From Streptomyces sp. Mut1 (GTDB lineage: Bacteria > Actinomycetota > Actinomycetes > Streptomycetales > Streptomycetaceae), in the NCBI RefSeq assembly GCF_030719295.1, contig NZ_CP120997.1:4661501-4725500 (forward strand): 64,000 nt of DNA. Direction: 5' to 3'. A model generated the notes under the pieces. It had not been told where the DNA came from and did not search any database. It was given only the letters and a program-made list of their open reading frames with translations. A program made the position numbers and the translations under genes. Below are positions 44,915 to 53,391 of the stretch, piece after piece (positions within the stretch are counted from its first letter, which is position 1; each line of letters begins with the position of its first letter).

Positions 44915-46859
44915 CGATGGCCTCCTCAAGAGCTGTCGCCAGCTGCTCGGCCTTGAACGGCATACCGTTGACCTGGTTGTAACTGTGCGCGTCCACCAGG
45001 TACTTGGCGCGGATCAGCGTGGCCAGCTGACCGAGGTTCATCTCGGGGACGACCACCTTGTCGTAACGCTTCAGGACCTCGCCGAGATTCCGCGGGAACG
45101 GGTTGATGTGGCGCAGATGGGCCTGGGCGATGGGGCGTCCGGCGGCGCGCAGCCGGCGCACGGCCGCGGTGATGGGTCCGTACGTCGAACCCCAGCCCAG
45201 CACGAGGGTCTTCGCCTCCGCGGGGTCATCGACCTCCACGTCCGGGACCTCGATGCCGTCCACCTTGGCCTGGCGGGTACGGACCATGAAGTCGTGGTTG
45301 GCGGGGTCGTACGAGATGTTGCCCGTGCCGTCCTGCTTCTCGATGCCGCCGATGCGGTGTTCGAGACCGGGCGTGCCGGGGACGGCCCAGGGGCGGGCGA
45401 GCGTCTGCGGGTCGCGCTTGTACGGCCAGAACACCTCGGTGCCGTCGGCCAGTTCGTGGTTCGGGCCGCCCGCGAACTGGACGCGCAGGTCCGGGAGCTG
45501 GTCCAGCTCCGGGATGCGCCAGGGCTCGGAGCCGTTGGCGAGGTAGCCGTCGGAGAGCAGGAAGACCGGGGTGCGGTAGGTCAGGGCGATCCGGGCCGCG
45601 TCCAGGGCCGCGTCGAAGCAGTCCGCCGGGGTCATCGGCGCCACGATCGGCACCGGGGCCTCGCCGTTTCGCCCGTACATCGCCTGGAGCAGGTCGGCCT
45701 GCTCGGTCTTGGTGGGCAGTCCGGTGGACGGGCCGCCGCGCTGGATGTCGATGATGAGGAGCGGCAGCTCCAGGGAGACCGCGAGGCCGATGGTCTCCGA
45801 CTTCAGGGCGACCCCGGGCCCGGACGTGGTCGTCACGGCGAGCGACCCGCCGAAGGCGGCGCCCAGTGCGGCGCCGATGCCCGCGATCTCGTCCTCGGCC
45901 TGGAAGGTGCGTACGCCGAAGTTCTTGTGCCGGCTCAGCTCGTGCAGGATGTCGGAGGCCGGGGTGATCGGGTACGAACCGAGGTACACCGGCAGGTCGG
46001 CCTGCCGGCCCGCGGCGATCAGCCCGTAGGCCAGGGCGAGGTTCCCCGAGATGTTGCGGTACGTGCCGGTGGGGAAGGCCTGCGAGGCCGGGGCGACCTC
46101 GTAACTGACGGCGAAGTCCTCGGTGGTCTCACCGAAATTCCAGCCGGCCCGGAACGCGGCCACGTTCGCCTCGGCGATCTGCGGCTTCTTCGCGAACTTG
46201 GCGCGAAGGAACGCCTCGGTGCCCTCGGTCGGGCGGTGGTACATCCAGGACAGCAGCCCCAGCGCGAACATGTTCTTGGAGCGCCCGGCCTCCTTGCGGG
46301 AGAGCTCGAACCCCTTCAGCGCCTCGATGGTGAGCGTGGTCAGCGGCACCGGATGGACGTTGTACGCCTCCAGCGAGCCGTCCTCCAGCGGGCTTGTCCC
46401 GTAGCCCACCTTCGCCATCGGCCGCTTGGTGAACTCATCGGTGTTCACGATGATTTCGGCACCGCGCGGCACATCGGCGATGTTCGCTTTCAGCGCCGCC
46501 GGGTTCATCGCCACCAGCACGTTCGGCGCGTCGCCCGGGGTCAGGATGTCGTGGTCGGCGAAGTGCAGCTGGAACGACGAAACCCCCGGCAGGGTGCCTG
46601 CGGGGGCGCGGATCTCGGCGGGAAAATTGGGCAGCGTGGAGAGGTCGTTCCCGAAGGACGCCGTCTCGGAGGTGAACCGGTCACCCGTGAGCTGCATGCC
46701 GTCACCCGAGTCACCCGCGAAGCGGATGATCACCCGGTCCAGACGGCGGACCTCCTTGCCGTTCCCCGTGGCTGCGGACTGGGGGGCACGCGGTCCCCCT
46801 ACGAGCGCGTCACTGGCCTCGTCGGCCTGTTCCGCTGGGCTACTGACCTGGCTGGTCAC
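44907..46859 (-). CDS. korA: 2-oxoacid:ferredoxin oxidoreductase, fused gamma-alpha subunit
   Basis: This 650-residue protein fuses the gamma domain (residues ~40-220, IIRFAGDSGDGMQLTGDRF) to the alpha/pyrimidine domain (from ~255, LPVYLGSYPITPASDILHEL, and the C-terminal transketolase-like part). The YPITPAS motif is typical of oxoglutarate-type enzymes in actinobacteria. With KorB it replaces or supplements 2-oxoglutarate dehydrogenase and gives reduced ferredoxin. The GTG at 46859 has GGGAGG upstream. The N-terminal 40 residues are hydrophilic and variable. It is first in the kor operon. Confidence 0.95.
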   Translation of the reverse strand: MTSQVSSPAEQADEASDALVGGPRAPQSAATGNGKEVRRLDRVIIRFAGDSGDGMQLTGDRFTSETASFGNDLSTLPNFPAEIRAPAGTLPGVSSFQLHFADHDILTPGDAPNVLVAMNPAALKANIADVPRGAEIIVNTDEFTKRPMAKVGYGTSPLEDGSLEAYNVHPVPLTTLTIEALKGFELSRKEAGRSKNMFALGLLSWMYHRPTEGTEAFLRAKFAKKPQIAEANVAAFRAGWNFGETTEDFAVSYEVAPASQAFPTGTYRNISGNLALAYGLIAAGRQADLPVYLGSYPITPASDILHELSRHKNFGVRTFQAEDEIAGIGAALGAAFGGSLAVTTTSGPGVALKSETIGLAVSLELPLLIIDIQRGGPSTGLPTKTEQADLLQAMYGRNGEAPVPIVAPMTPADCFDAALDAARIALTYRTPVFLLSDGYLANGSEPWRIPELDQLPDLRVQFAGGPNHELADGTEVFWPYKRDPQTLARPWAVPGTPGLEHRIGGIEKQDGTGNISYDPANHDFMVRTRQAKVDGIEVPDVEVDDPAEAKTLVLGWGSTYGPITAAVRRLRAAGRPIAQAHLRHINPFPRNLGEVLKRYDKVVVPEMNLGQLATLIRAKYLVDAHSYNQVNGMPFKAEQLATALEEAIDA

Positions 46860-46978
46860 TTACTGGACCTCCCTCGGCGCGGCGGCTCGGAACCGTCCGG
46901 CCCGCCGGAGGTCCCGAGCCCCACCCTACGTCTGTAAGGGTCGCCTTCCTCTGGCCGATCACATGATGGACGGCATTT

Positions 46979-47012
46979 TGAGACGCTTCATTTCAAGATG
47001 GTGAGACGTTTC
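46979..47012. promoter_or_regulatory. Direct repeat upstream of korA
   Basis: TGAGACGCTTC (46979-46989) and TGAGACGTTTC (47002-47012) match at 10 of 11 bases with 23-base spacing, about two helical turns, so a regulator could bind both on one face. They lie about 120-150 bases upstream of the korA start in the otherwise geneless 271-base spacer after the response regulator gene. Confidence 0.5.
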
Positions 47013-47130
47013 CCGGCGCTGTTCCGTCATGATTCACCAGCAGCCTCGTTCCCCGTCGGACCCTCGCTGGAGACACCCGGCGACTTCAGTCTGACAGACC
47101 GTCAGGAATGGGGGAGCCCGGCCGGCCGGG

Positions 47131-47805
47131 TCAGGAGTTCAGATAGGTCAGTACGGCCAGCACCCGCCGGTGGTCGCCCTCGCTCGGGGCCAGCCCCAGC
47201 TTCTGGAAGATGTTGCTGACGTGCTTCTCCACCGCCCCGTCGCTCACCACCAGCTGCTTGGCCACCGCCGAGTTCGTACGCCCCTCCGCCATCAGCCCCA
47301 GCACCTCGCGCTCGCGCGGCGTCAGCCCCGCCAGCACATCCTGCTTGCGGCTGCGGCCCAGCAGCTGCGCCACCACCTCGGGGTCCAGCGCCGTACCGCC
47401 CTGGGCCACCCGGACCACCGCGTCCACGAACTCCCGCACCTCGGCGACCCGGTCCTTCAGCAGATACCCCACACCCCGGCTGGACCCGGCCAGCAGCTCG
47501 GTGGCGTACTGCTCCTCCACGTACTGCGAAAGGACCAGCACCCCGATCCCCGGGTAGTCCCTGCGCAGCCGCACCGCCGCCCGCACACCCTCGTCGGTGT
47601 GGGTCGGCGGCATCCTGACGTCCGCGACCACCACATCGGGCAGCGCGCCCTGCCCGGCGAGGTCGCCGATCGTCTTGATCAGCGCCTCCGCGTCCCCCAC
47701 CCCCGCGACGACGTCGTGCCCGAGATCGGTCAGCAGCCGGGTCAGTCCCTCCCGGAGCAGTACCGAATCCTCGGCGATGACCACACGCACCCTGTCCTCC
47801 ACCAC
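47131..47805 (-). CDS. NarL/LuxR-family response regulator
   Basis: This 224-residue response regulator has a receiver domain with the acidic pocket (AED at 11-13), phospho-acceptor Asp62 (VVADVRMP) and a conserved Lys in YLLKDRV. A LuxR-type helix-turn-helix follows (LTPREREVLGLMAEGRTNSA...VVSDGAVEKHVSNIF). The GTG at 47805 is preferred, with GGGGGA upstream; the next codon is also GTG, so the start is uncertain by one residue. It is the last gene after two histidine kinases and the first before korAB, all on one strand. Confidence 0.9.
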   Translation of the reverse strand: MVEDRVRVVIAEDSVLLREGLTRLLTDLGHDVVAGVGDAEALIKTIGDLAGQGALPDVVVADVRMPPTHTDEGVRAAVRLRRDYPGIGVLVLSQYVEEQYATELLAGSSRGVGYLLKDRVAEVREFVDAVVRVAQGGTALDPEVVAQLLGRSRKQDVLAGLTPREREVLGLMAEGRTNSAVAKQLVVSDGAVEKHVSNIFQKLGLAPSEGDHRRVLAVLTYLNS

Positions 47806-47962
47806 GACGCTGATTCCCCCACCTGCTTGCTCGCTGTTGCGATCCGTATGCCGTCCAGCATCCCAGTAACGGCAGTGACGTCGCGAGTGCGCGCGGGGTT
47901 GACCGCGCCCCGGGGGAGGCTCCCCCCGGGGCGGTACGGCCGACGAGCGGCGAAATCTCCGG

Positions 47963-49318
47963 TCAGCCGCGCCAGGGCAGCTCGGCGGTGACCTTGGTCG
48001 GGCCGCCCACCGGGGAGTCGACCACCAGGACACCGTCCACGGCCTCCAGCCGCTCGGTCAGCCCGGCGAGACCGCTGCCCCCCGCCAGGTCGGCGCCCCC
48101 GCGCCCGTCATCGGTGACCTGGAGCAGCAGCCGGTCCTCCGTGCGCCACACGTCGACCGAGGCGCGGGTGGCGGCGGAGTGCTTGCTGACGTTCTGGAGG
48201 AGCTCGGAGACCGTGAAGTACGCGATGCCCTCGATGGCCTGGGCGGGACGGGACGCCAGGTCGACCTCGACCGTGACGGGGACCGTGCACCGGGAGGCGA
48301 CGGCGGAGAGGGCGGCGTCCAGGCCGCGGTCGGTGAGAACGGCCGGGTGGATGCCGCGGGCCAGGTCGCGCAGCTCCTGGAGGGCGACCTTGACCTCCCC
48401 GTGCGCCTCGTCGACCATCTTCGCCGCGGCCTCCGGGTCGTCGGTCAGCTTCTCCTTCGCGAGCCCCAGGTCCATGGCGAGGGCGACGAGCCGGGCCTGC
48501 GCCCCGTCGTGCAGATCGCGCTCGATGCGGCGCAGGTCGGCGGCGGCCGTGTCCACCACGACACCACGGTCCGACTCCAGCTCCGTGACGCGCTCCGCCA
48601 GCCGGGACGGGCTCAGCAGCCCGGCCACCAGCAGCCGGTCGACCGAGGCCAGCCCCCGGATCACCCACGGCGACAGCAGGACGACGCCCAGCCCCATCAC
48701 GCTGGTGAGGGCCAGCTCGGCGGGCGAGTCCAGATAGACCTCGTGCGTGGCGTCCCCGTACAGCTGAATCCCCTGGACCCCGGCGTGCGAGGGGACGGCC
48801 CAGTGCCACAGCGGGTAGGTGAGGGCCGCCCAGCCCCAGGACCACAGCGTCAGCGAGACGCAGAACGCGAAGACCGCCCACGGGAAGTGCAGCAGCGAGT
48901 AGAGCAGGTGGCGCCAGGACACCCCGCTCTTCAGGACCGCCCCGACCCAGGACATCAGCCCGCCGGTCCGGCCGCGCACCGGCGCCGGGTCGGCCACGTC
49001 CAGCCCCAGCAGGGCCCGCGCCCGGGTCCGCTCCAGCATCCCGAAGCCCCGGCACATGACCAGGCCGGCCGCCAGGACCGGAATCCCCAGGAAGGTGACG
49101 AGCAGCCCCGCGCCCAGCGAGACCATGGTGATCGAGAAGGCGAAGAGCACGATGCTGATCGGCAGGCTCAGCATCAGATAGCAGAACTCGCGCCAGGTCC
49201 TGGCCTCCAAGGGGGCCCGCAGCGCGGCCGGCAGGACGCGCCGCGTCGCCGGGCGGTTGCCGGAACCGCTTCCCGACCGCTGAGGGTCCCGTGTGTCCGG
49301 TCCGTATGCCGTGGCCAT
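47963..49318 (-). CDS. Sensor histidine kinase (HisKA_3), copy 1
   Basis: This 451-residue membrane kinase has a hydrophobic N-terminal region with about four to five helices, including LMLSLPISIVLFAFSITMVS and WAVFAFCVSLTLWSWGWA, then a HisKA_3 dimerisation domain with the phospho-His in RIERDLHDGAQARLVALAM, and a HATPase domain (DDGRGGADLAGGSGLAGL). There is no large extracellular sensor domain, so it is of the intramembrane-sensing type. The ATG at 49318 is preferred; an in-frame ATG eight codons earlier is possible. It follows copy 2 after 175 bases and precedes the response regulator. Confidence 0.88.
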   Translation of the reverse strand: MATAYGPDTRDPQRSGSGSGNRPATRRVLPAALRAPLEARTWREFCYLMLSLPISIVLFAFSITMVSLGAGLLVTFLGIPVLAAGLVMCRGFGMLERTRARALLGLDVADPAPVRGRTGGLMSWVGAVLKSGVSWRHLLYSLLHFPWAVFAFCVSLTLWSWGWAALTYPLWHWAVPSHAGVQGIQLYGDATHEVYLDSPAELALTSVMGLGVVLLSPWVIRGLASVDRLLVAGLLSPSRLAERVTELESDRGVVVDTAAADLRRIERDLHDGAQARLVALAMDLGLAKEKLTDDPEAAAKMVDEAHGEVKVALQELRDLARGIHPAVLTDRGLDAALSAVASRCTVPVTVEVDLASRPAQAIEGIAYFTVSELLQNVSKHSAATRASVDVWRTEDRLLLQVTDDGRGGADLAGGSGLAGLTERLEAVDGVLVVDSPVGGPTKVTAELPWRG

Positions 49319-49357
49319 GGGTTCCGTCCGTTTCTTCTGCATCCGGTGGTCTGGGGC

Positions 49358-49391
49358 TGTGCGTGCGTGCTGTCTGTGCGTGCGCGCTGTC
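49358..49391. repeat. 17-bp tandem repeat between the two kinase genes
   Basis: Two 17-base units (49358-49374 and 49375-49391) differ at one base, both rich in alternating GT and GC and starting TGTGCGTGC; a partial third unit follows. They lie in the 175-base gap between kinase copies. A GGGG-TTTT-CCCC hairpin at 49469-49480 is also in this gap, just after the copy 2 stop. Confidence 0.75.
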
Positions 49392-49493
49392 TGTTCGTGC
49401 CGGCTTCTGGTTCAAGAGTGCTGGGTCGGGCGCCGGCACACCATGAGGACGGTCTCCGTCTCGGGCCGGGGGTTTTCCCCACCCCTGCGGTTC

Positions 49494-50696
49494 CTACGCC
49501 GCACGACCGCCGCCGGCCGCGCTCCTCCCGGTCTCCCGGTCGCGCCACGGCAGCTCGGCGGTGACGGTCGTCGGGCCGCCAACGGGGGAGTCCAGGACGA
49601 AGACCCCGTCGACCGCGTCCAGCCGCTCCGCGAGCCCCGCCATCCCCGTACCGCCGTCCATCGAGGCCCCGCCGCGCCCGTCGTCGCCGACCTGGAGCAG
49701 CAGCCGGTCGCCCGTGCGCCACACGTCGACCGAGGCGCGGGTGGCGGCGGAGTGCTTGCTGACGTTCTGGAGGAGCTCGGAGACCGTGAAGTACGCGATG
49801 CCCTCGATGGCCTGCGCCGGACGCCCCGGCAGGTCCACCCGCACGGTGACCGGGACGGTGCACCGGGAGGCGATGGCGGAGAGGGCGGCGTCCAGGCCGC
49901 GGTCGGTGAGGACGGCCGGGTGGATGCCGCGGGCCAGGTCGCGCAGCTCCTGGAGGGCGACCTTGACCTCGCCGTGCGCCTCGTCGACCATGCGGGCCGC
50001 CGCCTCCGGGTCGTCGGTCAGCTTCTCCTTGGCCAGACCGAGACCCATGGCGAGGGCGACGAGCCGGGCCTGCGCCCCGTCGTGCAGATCGCGCTCGATG
50101 CGGCGCAGGTCGGCGGCGGCCGTGTCGACCACCACACCCCGGTCCGATTCGAGTTCGGCGATGCGGCGTTCCAGGTCGTCGGAGGGGGAGAGCAGACCGC
50201 GCACCATGGCCCGGTCCGCGTTGGCCATGAGCCGCGACGTATAGGGGAGCGCCGGCCACAGGACGAGGCACAGCAGCGTCACCACGAAGGTGAGGATGCC
50301 CCACGGCAGCCGTACGAACGAGTACAGCGCCGACCGCCAGGCCACCGGGTCCATCAGGCTCGACCACAGCCAGGCGAAGAACCCCTCGTCCCGGCGGCCC
50401 AGGGCCGCCGGACTCGGCTCGTCGACCCGGACCCCCAGCAGCTTCCGCGCCCGTTTCCGCTCGGCCCGCCCGATGAGCCGGGAACCCTGGAGCCCGGCGG
50501 CGAGCAGCGGCAGACCGACGACGGTGACCGCGAGGCCCACACCGATGGCGATCATCAACACTGTGTAAACAAAACCGACGACCGCCATCGGAAAGTTGCT
50601 GAGGAGGTGCGCGACCTCCTTCCACGTCCACCGGCCGAAGGCGAAGCGGACAGGAGGCGGCCCGTCGTTGGAGGGCACCTGGGGGCTCATGGTCAT
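49494..50696 (-). CDS. Sensor histidine kinase (HisKA_3), copy 2
   Basis: This 400-residue kinase is a tandem paralogue of the gene downstream. The N-terminal membrane part differs (LLSNFPMAVVGFVYTVLMIA, LPWGILTFVVTLLCLVLW) but the HisKA_3 and HATPase parts are almost the same, down to long runs of identical DNA. The same phospho-His segment LHDGAQARLVALAM and VWRTGDRLLLQVGDDGRGG are present. The ATG at 50696 follows GGCAGG. Its promoter region faces the second nuo cluster. Two different membrane sensors with a shared kinase core and one response regulator suggest two inputs to one output. Confidence 0.88.
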   Translation of the reverse strand: MTMSPQVPSNDGPPPVRFAFGRWTWKEVAHLLSNFPMAVVGFVYTVLMIAIGVGLAVTVVGLPLLAAGLQGSRLIGRAERKRARKLLGVRVDEPSPAALGRRDEGFFAWLWSSLMDPVAWRSALYSFVRLPWGILTFVVTLLCLVLWPALPYTSRLMANADRAMVRGLLSPSDDLERRIAELESDRGVVVDTAAADLRRIERDLHDGAQARLVALAMGLGLAKEKLTDDPEAAARMVDEAHGEVKVALQELRDLARGIHPAVLTDRGLDAALSAIASRCTVPVTVRVDLPGRPAQAIEGIAYFTVSELLQNVSKHSAATRASVDVWRTGDRLLLQVGDDGRGGASMDGGTGMAGLAERLDAVDGVFVLDSPVGGPTTVTAELPWRDRETGRSAAGGGRAA

Positions 50697-50790
50697 ACGA
50701 CCAGCCTGCCGGGCGGGGCCTGTGGATGCCATGGGGCTCGTGGGTGAGGGCGAAGTAGGGATATCCCCACCGTGTCCCGCCCAACCCCGT

Positions 50791-50809
50791 CAGTTGCCCG
50801 ACGCAACTG
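50791..50809. promoter_or_regulatory. Perfect palindrome before the second nuo cluster
   Basis: CAGTTGC (50791-50797) and GCAACTG (50803-50809) form a perfect inverted repeat with a 5-base spacer, in the gap between the divergent kinase and nuoA2. It lies just upstream of the -35 region of the proposed nuoA2 promoter, a position suited to either activation or repression. Confidence 0.6.
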
Positions 50810-50837
50810 CTTACCCGTCCTTTACAGGGCCTAGACT
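50809..50837 (+). promoter_or_regulatory. Candidate promoter of the second nuo cluster
   Basis: TAGACT at 50832-50837 is a good -10 element. At 17-base spacing the -35 region reads GCTTAC (50809-50814), a poor match, so an activator may be needed. The nuoA2 GTG is 48 bases downstream of the -10, and GAGGGGG provides its ribosome site. Confidence 0.45.
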
Positions 50838-50885
50838 CCCGTGCGTACAGATCGTCGAACGGTTAGAGGGAGCGAGGGGGCGGAC

Positions 50886-51356
50886 GTGGCCGACGTGACG
50901 GACCTTCCGGGCGCGGCATACCTGCCGGGCCCGTCGGAACTTCCGGACGTGGCGCACCCGCCGGGACCGGCGCCCGCCGTGCTCGCCTCGGACTACTTCC
51001 ACAGCTACTCGGTCGTCGGACTGCTCGCCGTCGTCGGCGTCCTGTTCGTCGCGGTCGCCTTCGGGGCCGGCCGGCTGCTGCGCCCCGTGGTCCCGACGCC
51101 GGAGAAGCTCCTCACCTACGAGTGCGGCGTCGACCCCGTGGGGGAGGGCTGGGCACACACCCAGGTCCGCTACTACGTCTACGCCTTCCTGTACGTGATC
51201 TTCGCCGTCGACTCGATCTTCCTCTTCCCCTGGGCGACCGTCTTCGCCGCACCCGGATACGGCGCGACGACGCTCGTGGAAATGTTCATCTTCCTCGGTT
51301 TCCTGGCCGTGGGACTGCTCTACGCATGGAAGAAGGGCGTCCTCGAATGGACGTGA
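50886..51356 (+). CDS. nuoA2: NADH-quinone oxidoreductase subunit A, second cluster
   Basis: This membrane subunit links the Q module to the pump arm. The GTG at 50886 is preferred to that at 50841 because GAGGGGG lies just before it; the protein is then 156 residues with a 25-residue variable N-terminus. Three helices are seen, and the family loop [20 protein letters not shown] with its conserved Cys is intact. [16 protein letters not shown] and [19 protein letters not shown] are typical. The stop overlaps the nuoB2 start by 10 bases. Confidence 0.93.
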   Translation: MADVTDLPGAAYLPGPSELPDVAHPPGPAPAVLASDYFHSYSVVGLLAVVGVLFVAVAFGAGRLLRPVVPTPEKLLTYECGVDPVGEGWAHTQVRYYVYAFLYVIFAVDSIFLFPWATVFAAPGYGATTLVEMFIFLGFLAVGLLYAWKKGVLEWT

Positions 51357-51988
51357 CGAGCCCGTCGTCCGCCGAAGCGGGGGCCGAACCCGCCGCCGTA
51401 CCCACGTTCCTCCCGGAACCCAAGCGCCTGGGCGTACTGTCCCGGCTCGCACCGGAGCCGATGAAGGTGGTCCTCAACTGGGGCCGCCGCTACAGCCTCT
51501 GGGTCTTCAACTTCGGACTCGCCTGCTGCGCCATCGAGTTCATCGCCGCGTCCATGGCCCGCCACGACTTCATCCGGCTGGGCGTCATCCCGTTCGCGCC
51601 CGGCCCCCGCCAGGCCGACCTCATGATCGTCTCCGGCACGGTGACGGACAAGATGGCCCCCGCGGTGAAGCGCCTGTACGAGCAGATGCCCGAGCCCAAG
51701 TACGTCATCTCCTTCGGCGCCTGCTCCAACTGCGGCGGCCCGTACTGGGACTCGTACTCGGTGACGAAGGGCGTCGACCAGATCATCCCGGTCGACGTCT
51801 ACGTACCCGGCTGCCCGCCCCGGCCCGAGGCCCTGCTCCAGGGCATCCTGAAGCTCCAGGAGAAGATCGCCCGCGAGTCGCTGGGCGAGCGCTACGCGAC
51901 GGCCGCGGGCGACCGCCCCTCCACGGCGGCCCTGCGCAGCGGCCTGGTGACCCCGCCGGCCGCTCCGGGGGAGGGCGAGGAGAAGTGA
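51347..51988 (+). CDS. nuoB2: NADH-quinone oxidoreductase subunit B, second cluster
   Basis: This subunit holds the last 4Fe-4S cluster (N2), which gives electrons to quinone. The 213 residues keep the adjacent pair Cys60-Cys61 ([10 protein letters not shown]), Cys126 (GACSNCGG) and Cys156 (VPGCPPRPE). The N-terminal 25 residues are variable. The ATG at 51347 lies inside the nuoA2 end and the stop overlaps the nuoC2 GTG. NuoB normally packs against NuoD, for which there is no gene in this cluster. Confidence 0.95.
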   Translation: MDVTSPSSAEAGAEPAAVPTFLPEPKRLGVLSRLAPEPMKVVLNWGRRYSLWVFNFGLACCAIEFIAASMARHDFIRLGVIPFAPGPRQADLMIVSGTVTDKMAPAVKRLYEQMPEPKYVISFGACSNCGGPYWDSYSVTKGVDQIIPVDVYVPGCPPRPEALLQGILKLQEKIARESLGERYATAAGDRPSTAALRSGLVTPPAAPGEGEEK

Positions 51989-53391
51989 CCGCCGAGACCT
52001 CCTTCGACCGGCTGCCGGACGACGTCACGGAACTCTTCGGCGACGACGCCACCGCGGAGCGGGCCTACGACCTGCTGACCGTCGACGTCCCGCCCGCCGC
52101 CTGGATCACCGCCCTGGAAACGGCGCGGGACGCACTCGGCTGCACCTACTTCGACTGGCTGAGCGCGGTCGACGAGCCGGGCACCGGCTTCCGCGTCTGC
52201 GTCCACGTCGCCGCGCTCCCCTCGGCGGGAACCGGCGTACGCCGGCTGCTGATCCGTACGACCGTCCCGCACGAGGCGGCCGTCCTGCCGACCGCGATCG
52301 GCGTCTACGCCGGAGCCGCCTGGCACGAGCGCGAGACCCACGAGATGTTCGGCATCGACTTCGCGGACCACCCGCACCTCGTCCCGCTGCTCCTGCCCGA
52401 GGGCTTCGAGGGCCACCCCCTGCGCAAGGACTTCGTCCTGGCCGCCCGCGTGGCGAAGGCGTGGCCGGGCGCGAAGGAGCCGGGCGAGTCGGAACACGGC
52501 GGCCCGAAGCGCCGCACGATGCTGCCCCCGGGCGTCCCCGACCCGAACGAGTGGGGCCCCCTCAAGGGCCAGCTCCCCCCGGCCCCGTCCCGCCCCGCCC
52601 GCACACCGAGGGCCGCGGGCGACCGCCCCCCGAGGCGAACCCGCACAGCGGGCGAGGCGACACCGACGACCCCGGGAACGGCGGAACAGAGCGCTGCCCC
52701 GCCGCGCCGCACCCGCACCGCGAGCGAGGCCACACCCGGCGCCCCCGCGGCCCCGCCCCGCCGCAGCCGCAGCGCATCGCAGGGCTCGGCGAGCCAGCGC
52801 GGCGCGGAGGCGCCGGCGGACACGGACGCGGCCGCCGACGCGGAGCCCACCGCGGACGGCGGCGCGACGGCGGCATCGGACGCACCGTGGCACAACGCCC
52901 GCCCGGCGTTCACGGAGGAACCGCCGGAGGGCGAGGAGTCTTCGGAGAGCGGCACCTCCAAGCCTCTCCGGCGTTCGGAGGGCGGTGCCTCCGAGCCCTC
53001 CCGGCGTTCGGAGGCCGCCACATCCCAGCCTTCGGGGAGCGGCGGCACATCCCAGCCCTCCCAGCCTTCGGAGAGCGGCGGCACATCTCAGCCCCTCCGG
53101 CGTTTGAGGAGCGGGGGTCCGGGGGCGGAGCCCCCGGTTCGGGAAGGGGCGGGTAGGGGAGAAGCCCAGCGCAGCGAACCCCCCACCACCCCCGAAGCCG
53201 CACCGGACACCGACCCCGCACCGGACACCGAAGTCGCACCGGACACCGACCCCGCACCCGACACCGACCCCGCACCGGACACCGAAGTCGCACCGGACAC
53301 GGACCCCACCGCCCACGAAGCCGCGCCCAACACCACCCCCGCCCCGGACCCCACCCCCGACAACACCCCCACCGGAGGCGATCCCGAGTGA
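51985..53391 (+). CDS. nuoC2: NADH-quinone oxidoreductase subunit C with a long low-complexity tail, second cluster
   Basis: The first ~155 residues are a normal 30-kDa-subunit domain ([41 protein letters not shown]). The remaining ~310 residues, out of 468, have no counterpart in ordinary NuoC: they are rich in Pro, Ala, Arg, Ser, Thr and Glu, with internal repeats (SGGTSQP blocks and six [12 protein letters not shown] units). Part of the tail is encoded by DNA that matches a dispersed Streptomyces intergenic repeat. The GTG start overlaps nuoB2 and the stop overlaps nuoH2, so the tail is truly in the operon. No NuoD domain is fused. Confidence 0.9.
   Translation: MTAETSFDRLPDDVTELFGDDATAERAYDLLTVDVPPAAWITALETARDALGCTYFDWLSAVDEPGTGFRVCVHVAALPSAGTGVRRLLIRTTVPHEAAVLPTAIGVYAGAAWHERETHEMFGIDFADHPHLVPLLLPEGFEGHPLRKDFVLAARVAKAWPGAKEPGESEHGGPKRRTMLPPGVPDPNEWGPLKGQLPPAPSRPARTPRAAGDRPPRRTRTAGEATPTTPGTAEQSAAPPRRTRTASEATPGAPAAPPRRSRSASQGSASQRGAEAPADTDAAADAEPTADGGATAASDAPWHNARPAFTEEPPEGEESSESGTSKPLRRSEGGASEPSRRSEAATSQPSGSGGTSQPSQPSESGGTSQPLRRLRSGGPGAEPPVREGAGRGEAQRSEPPTTPEAAPDTDPAPDTEVAPDTDPAPDTDPAPDTEVAPDTDPTAHEAAPNTTPAPDPTPDNTPTGGDPE
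52958..53165 (+). repeat. Dispersed Streptomyces-type intergenic repeat inside nuoC2
   Basis: Variants of a CCTCTCCGGCGTT(C/T)G-GAG unit recur in this stretch, ending in the core starting CAGCCCCTCCGGCGTTTGAG at 53089 and running through a GGGGGC/GCCCCC hairpin to GGGAAGGGGCGGGTAGGGG. From memory, this core is a common repeat between genes of Streptomyces genomes. Here it is read in frame as part of NuoC2. Confidence 0.7.
53119..53137 (+). terminator. Terminator-like hairpin within nuoC2
   Basis: CCGGGGGC (53119-53126) pairs perfectly with GCCCCCGG (53130-53137) over a 3-base loop. It lies in the repeat-derived part of nuoC2, upstream of nuoH2-N2. It could pause or partly stop transcription or translation, lowering the pump-arm genes relative to A, B and C, but this is not shown. 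Confidence 0.4.
53200..53307 (+). repeat. 18-bp tandem repeat encoding [12 protein letters not shown]
   Basis: Six 18-base units run from 53200 to 53307 within nuoC2. They encode [30 protein letters not shown] and APDTDP. The pattern suggests duplication of a two- or three-unit block by slippage. Confidence 0.9.

Noticed and set aside
44844..46937. A 697-residue open frame on the plus strand
   Set aside because: It is opposite korA, with Arg/Gly/Val/Leu shadow composition and no family features.
48141..50150. Assembly duplication of a kinase gene
   Set aside because: The membrane halves of the two kinases differ clearly, so the two genes are true paralogues and not an assembly error.
51347..53391. 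A NuoCD fusion
   Set aside because: The long size of NuoC2 suggested a fusion, but the tail has no NuoD (49-kDa) motif; it is low-complexity and repeat-derived.
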